NCBI GenBank assembly: GCA_024402755.1
Contig: JAKSTD010000022.1
Location: 1 to 6,752 of the forward strand
Origin: Alphaproteobacteria bacterium
GTDB lineage: Bacteria; Pseudomonadota; Alphaproteobacteria; Rs-D84
Length of the DNA: 6,752 nucleotides
Direction of reading: 5' to 3'
Shown: positions 6,193 to 6,752 of the stretch, piece by piece
Position numbering within the stretch: position 1 is the stretch's first letter
Layout of the letters: each line of letters opens with the position of its first letter
Translations under genes and position numbers: made by a program
The notes under the pieces: generated by a model
What the model was told of the DNA's origin: nothing
The model's input: the letters and a program-made list of their open reading frames with translations, nothing else
The model's database searches: none

Positions 6193-6752
6193 ATGAAAAA
6201 ATTTTTCAAATATATAGCAATTATAATCGCTGTTTTTGTTGCGGACTTTCTATCAAAGGCATATTTATTGAACTTTTTTGCAAATAAATGGGGCGATGCG
6301 GTTTATGATGCAAATGTTATTTGTGCAAAATGCAAAATAAATGGGATTGTTGCATCATGGGGCGACTTAATCGGTGGTGATTATGGGCTTTCTAATTTAT
6401 TTAATATCCATTTTATTTGGAATAGGGGTATATCTTTTTCTGCGTTTAATTTTGTTATGCCAGTTGTTTTAAGTGCTTTAACGGCAATAATAGTTTTATG
6501 GTTGTTATATTATTTGTTCAAAAAATCTGCTGTTTATGAAAGAATGCCATTGGCATTTATAATCGGTGGTGCGATTGGTAATCTGGTGGACCGCCTTCGT
6601 TTTGGTGCGGTTGCGGACTTTATTCAATGGCATATTGGTGGGCTTTGGACTTTTCCGGCGATATTTAATGTTGGGGATATATTTATAACATTTGGTGTTA
6701 TTTTATATTTGATAAATATGTTGATAAGAAGAAAAAAATGTTTAAAAAAATT
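6193..6752 (+). CDS. lspA: Lipoprotein signal peptidase (signal peptidase II), 3' end cut by the window
   Basis: The open frame gives 186 residues without a stop. LspA is an inner-membrane aspartyl protease that cleaves signal peptides from diacylglyceryl-modified prolipoproteins. TM1 (about 6-20) carries ADFLSK with D18 and K22. WNRGISFSAFN (76-86) is the family N-x-G-x-[AS]-F-S box. TM3 contains GGAIGNLVDRLRFGAVADFI (125-144), and FPAIFNVGDIFI (154-165) follows; catalytic aspartates are D142 and D162. TM4 follows to about 177, then a basic tail (RRKKCLKK). D18 to N77 is 59 residues, against about 31 in E. coli, so the first periplasmic loop holds an insertion of about 28 residues that includes C44-A-K-C47. 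The start has a weak GGGG (6182-6185) 7 bases upstream. The frame is already longer than the usual 160-170 aa, explained by the insertion, and should end soon after the window. An out-of-frame ATG at 6738 may begin the next gene. Confidence 0.93.
   Translation, partial: MKKFFKYIAIIIAVFVADFLSKAYLLNFFANKWGDAVYDANVICAKCKINGIVASWGDLIGGDYGLSNLFNIHFIWNRGISFSAFNFVMPVVLSALTAIIVLWLLYYLFKKSAVYERMPLAFIIGGAIGNLVDRLRFGAVADFIQWHIGGLWTFPAIFNVGDIFITFGVILYLINMLIRRKKCLKK

Noticed and set aside
6738..6752. ATG TTT AAA AAA ATT at the right edge as the start of a next gene
   Set aside because: It is plausible as a start overlapping the lspA 3' end, but only five codons are visible and the upstream ribosome site is weak, so it cannot be supported.

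Overview
The window looks like chromosomal DNA of an AT-rich alphaproteobacterium that uses the standard genetic code. Three things point that way: a GapR (DUF2312) gene next to pyruvate kinase, a D,D-carboxypeptidase carrying a C-terminal SPOR domain, and a pyruvate kinase with the DxQGPK form of the N-terminal motif. I see no mobile element, CRISPR array, rRNA or tRNA. G+C content was judged by eye, not computed.

Layout. At the left edge a partial gapR gene (1-221) runs leftward. An 86-bp intergenic region separates it from the divergent pyruvate kinase gene (308-1675). A short region with a good sigma70-type promoter then leads into a tightly packed rightward cluster: dacA (1732-2844), recR (2853-3443), rsmA/ksgA (3440-4267) and a Kef-type cation:proton antiporter gene (4294-5997). 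Junctions within the cluster are 8 bp, a 4-bp ATGA overlap and 26 bp, so it is probably one transcript. It ends at a perfect 13-bp terminator hairpin (6103-6133). A separate promoter then drives lspA (from 6193), which is cut by the right edge.

Roles. The genes are housekeeping: nucleoid organisation (GapR), the last step of glycolysis (Pyk), peptidoglycan trimming (DacA), recombinational repair (RecR), 16S rRNA dimethylation (RsmA), cation/proton exchange (Kef-like) and lipoprotein signal-peptide removal (LspA). DacA, the antiporter and LspA all act in the envelope. The cluster looks like co-transcription for convenience, not a single pathway.

Most interesting points. (1) Between the antiporter stop codon and the terminator there is a start-less open frame of about 46 codons that resembles the N-terminus of PtsN (EIIA-Ntr). 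It ends in the terminator before the active-site histidine would occur, so it is either a gene remnant or a -1 frameshift extension of the antiporter. (2) dacA has a near-consensus promoter whose -10 box lies 9 bp from the ATG and no Shine-Dalgarno sequence, which predicts a leaderless mRNA. A dyad overlaps that -10 box. (3) LspA has an insertion of roughly 28 residues with a CxxC motif in its first periplasmic loop. (4) Pyk lacks the Gly-rich C-terminal end of the family, and RecR has Arg at the usual Toprim Glu. No clearly new multi-gene system is visible.
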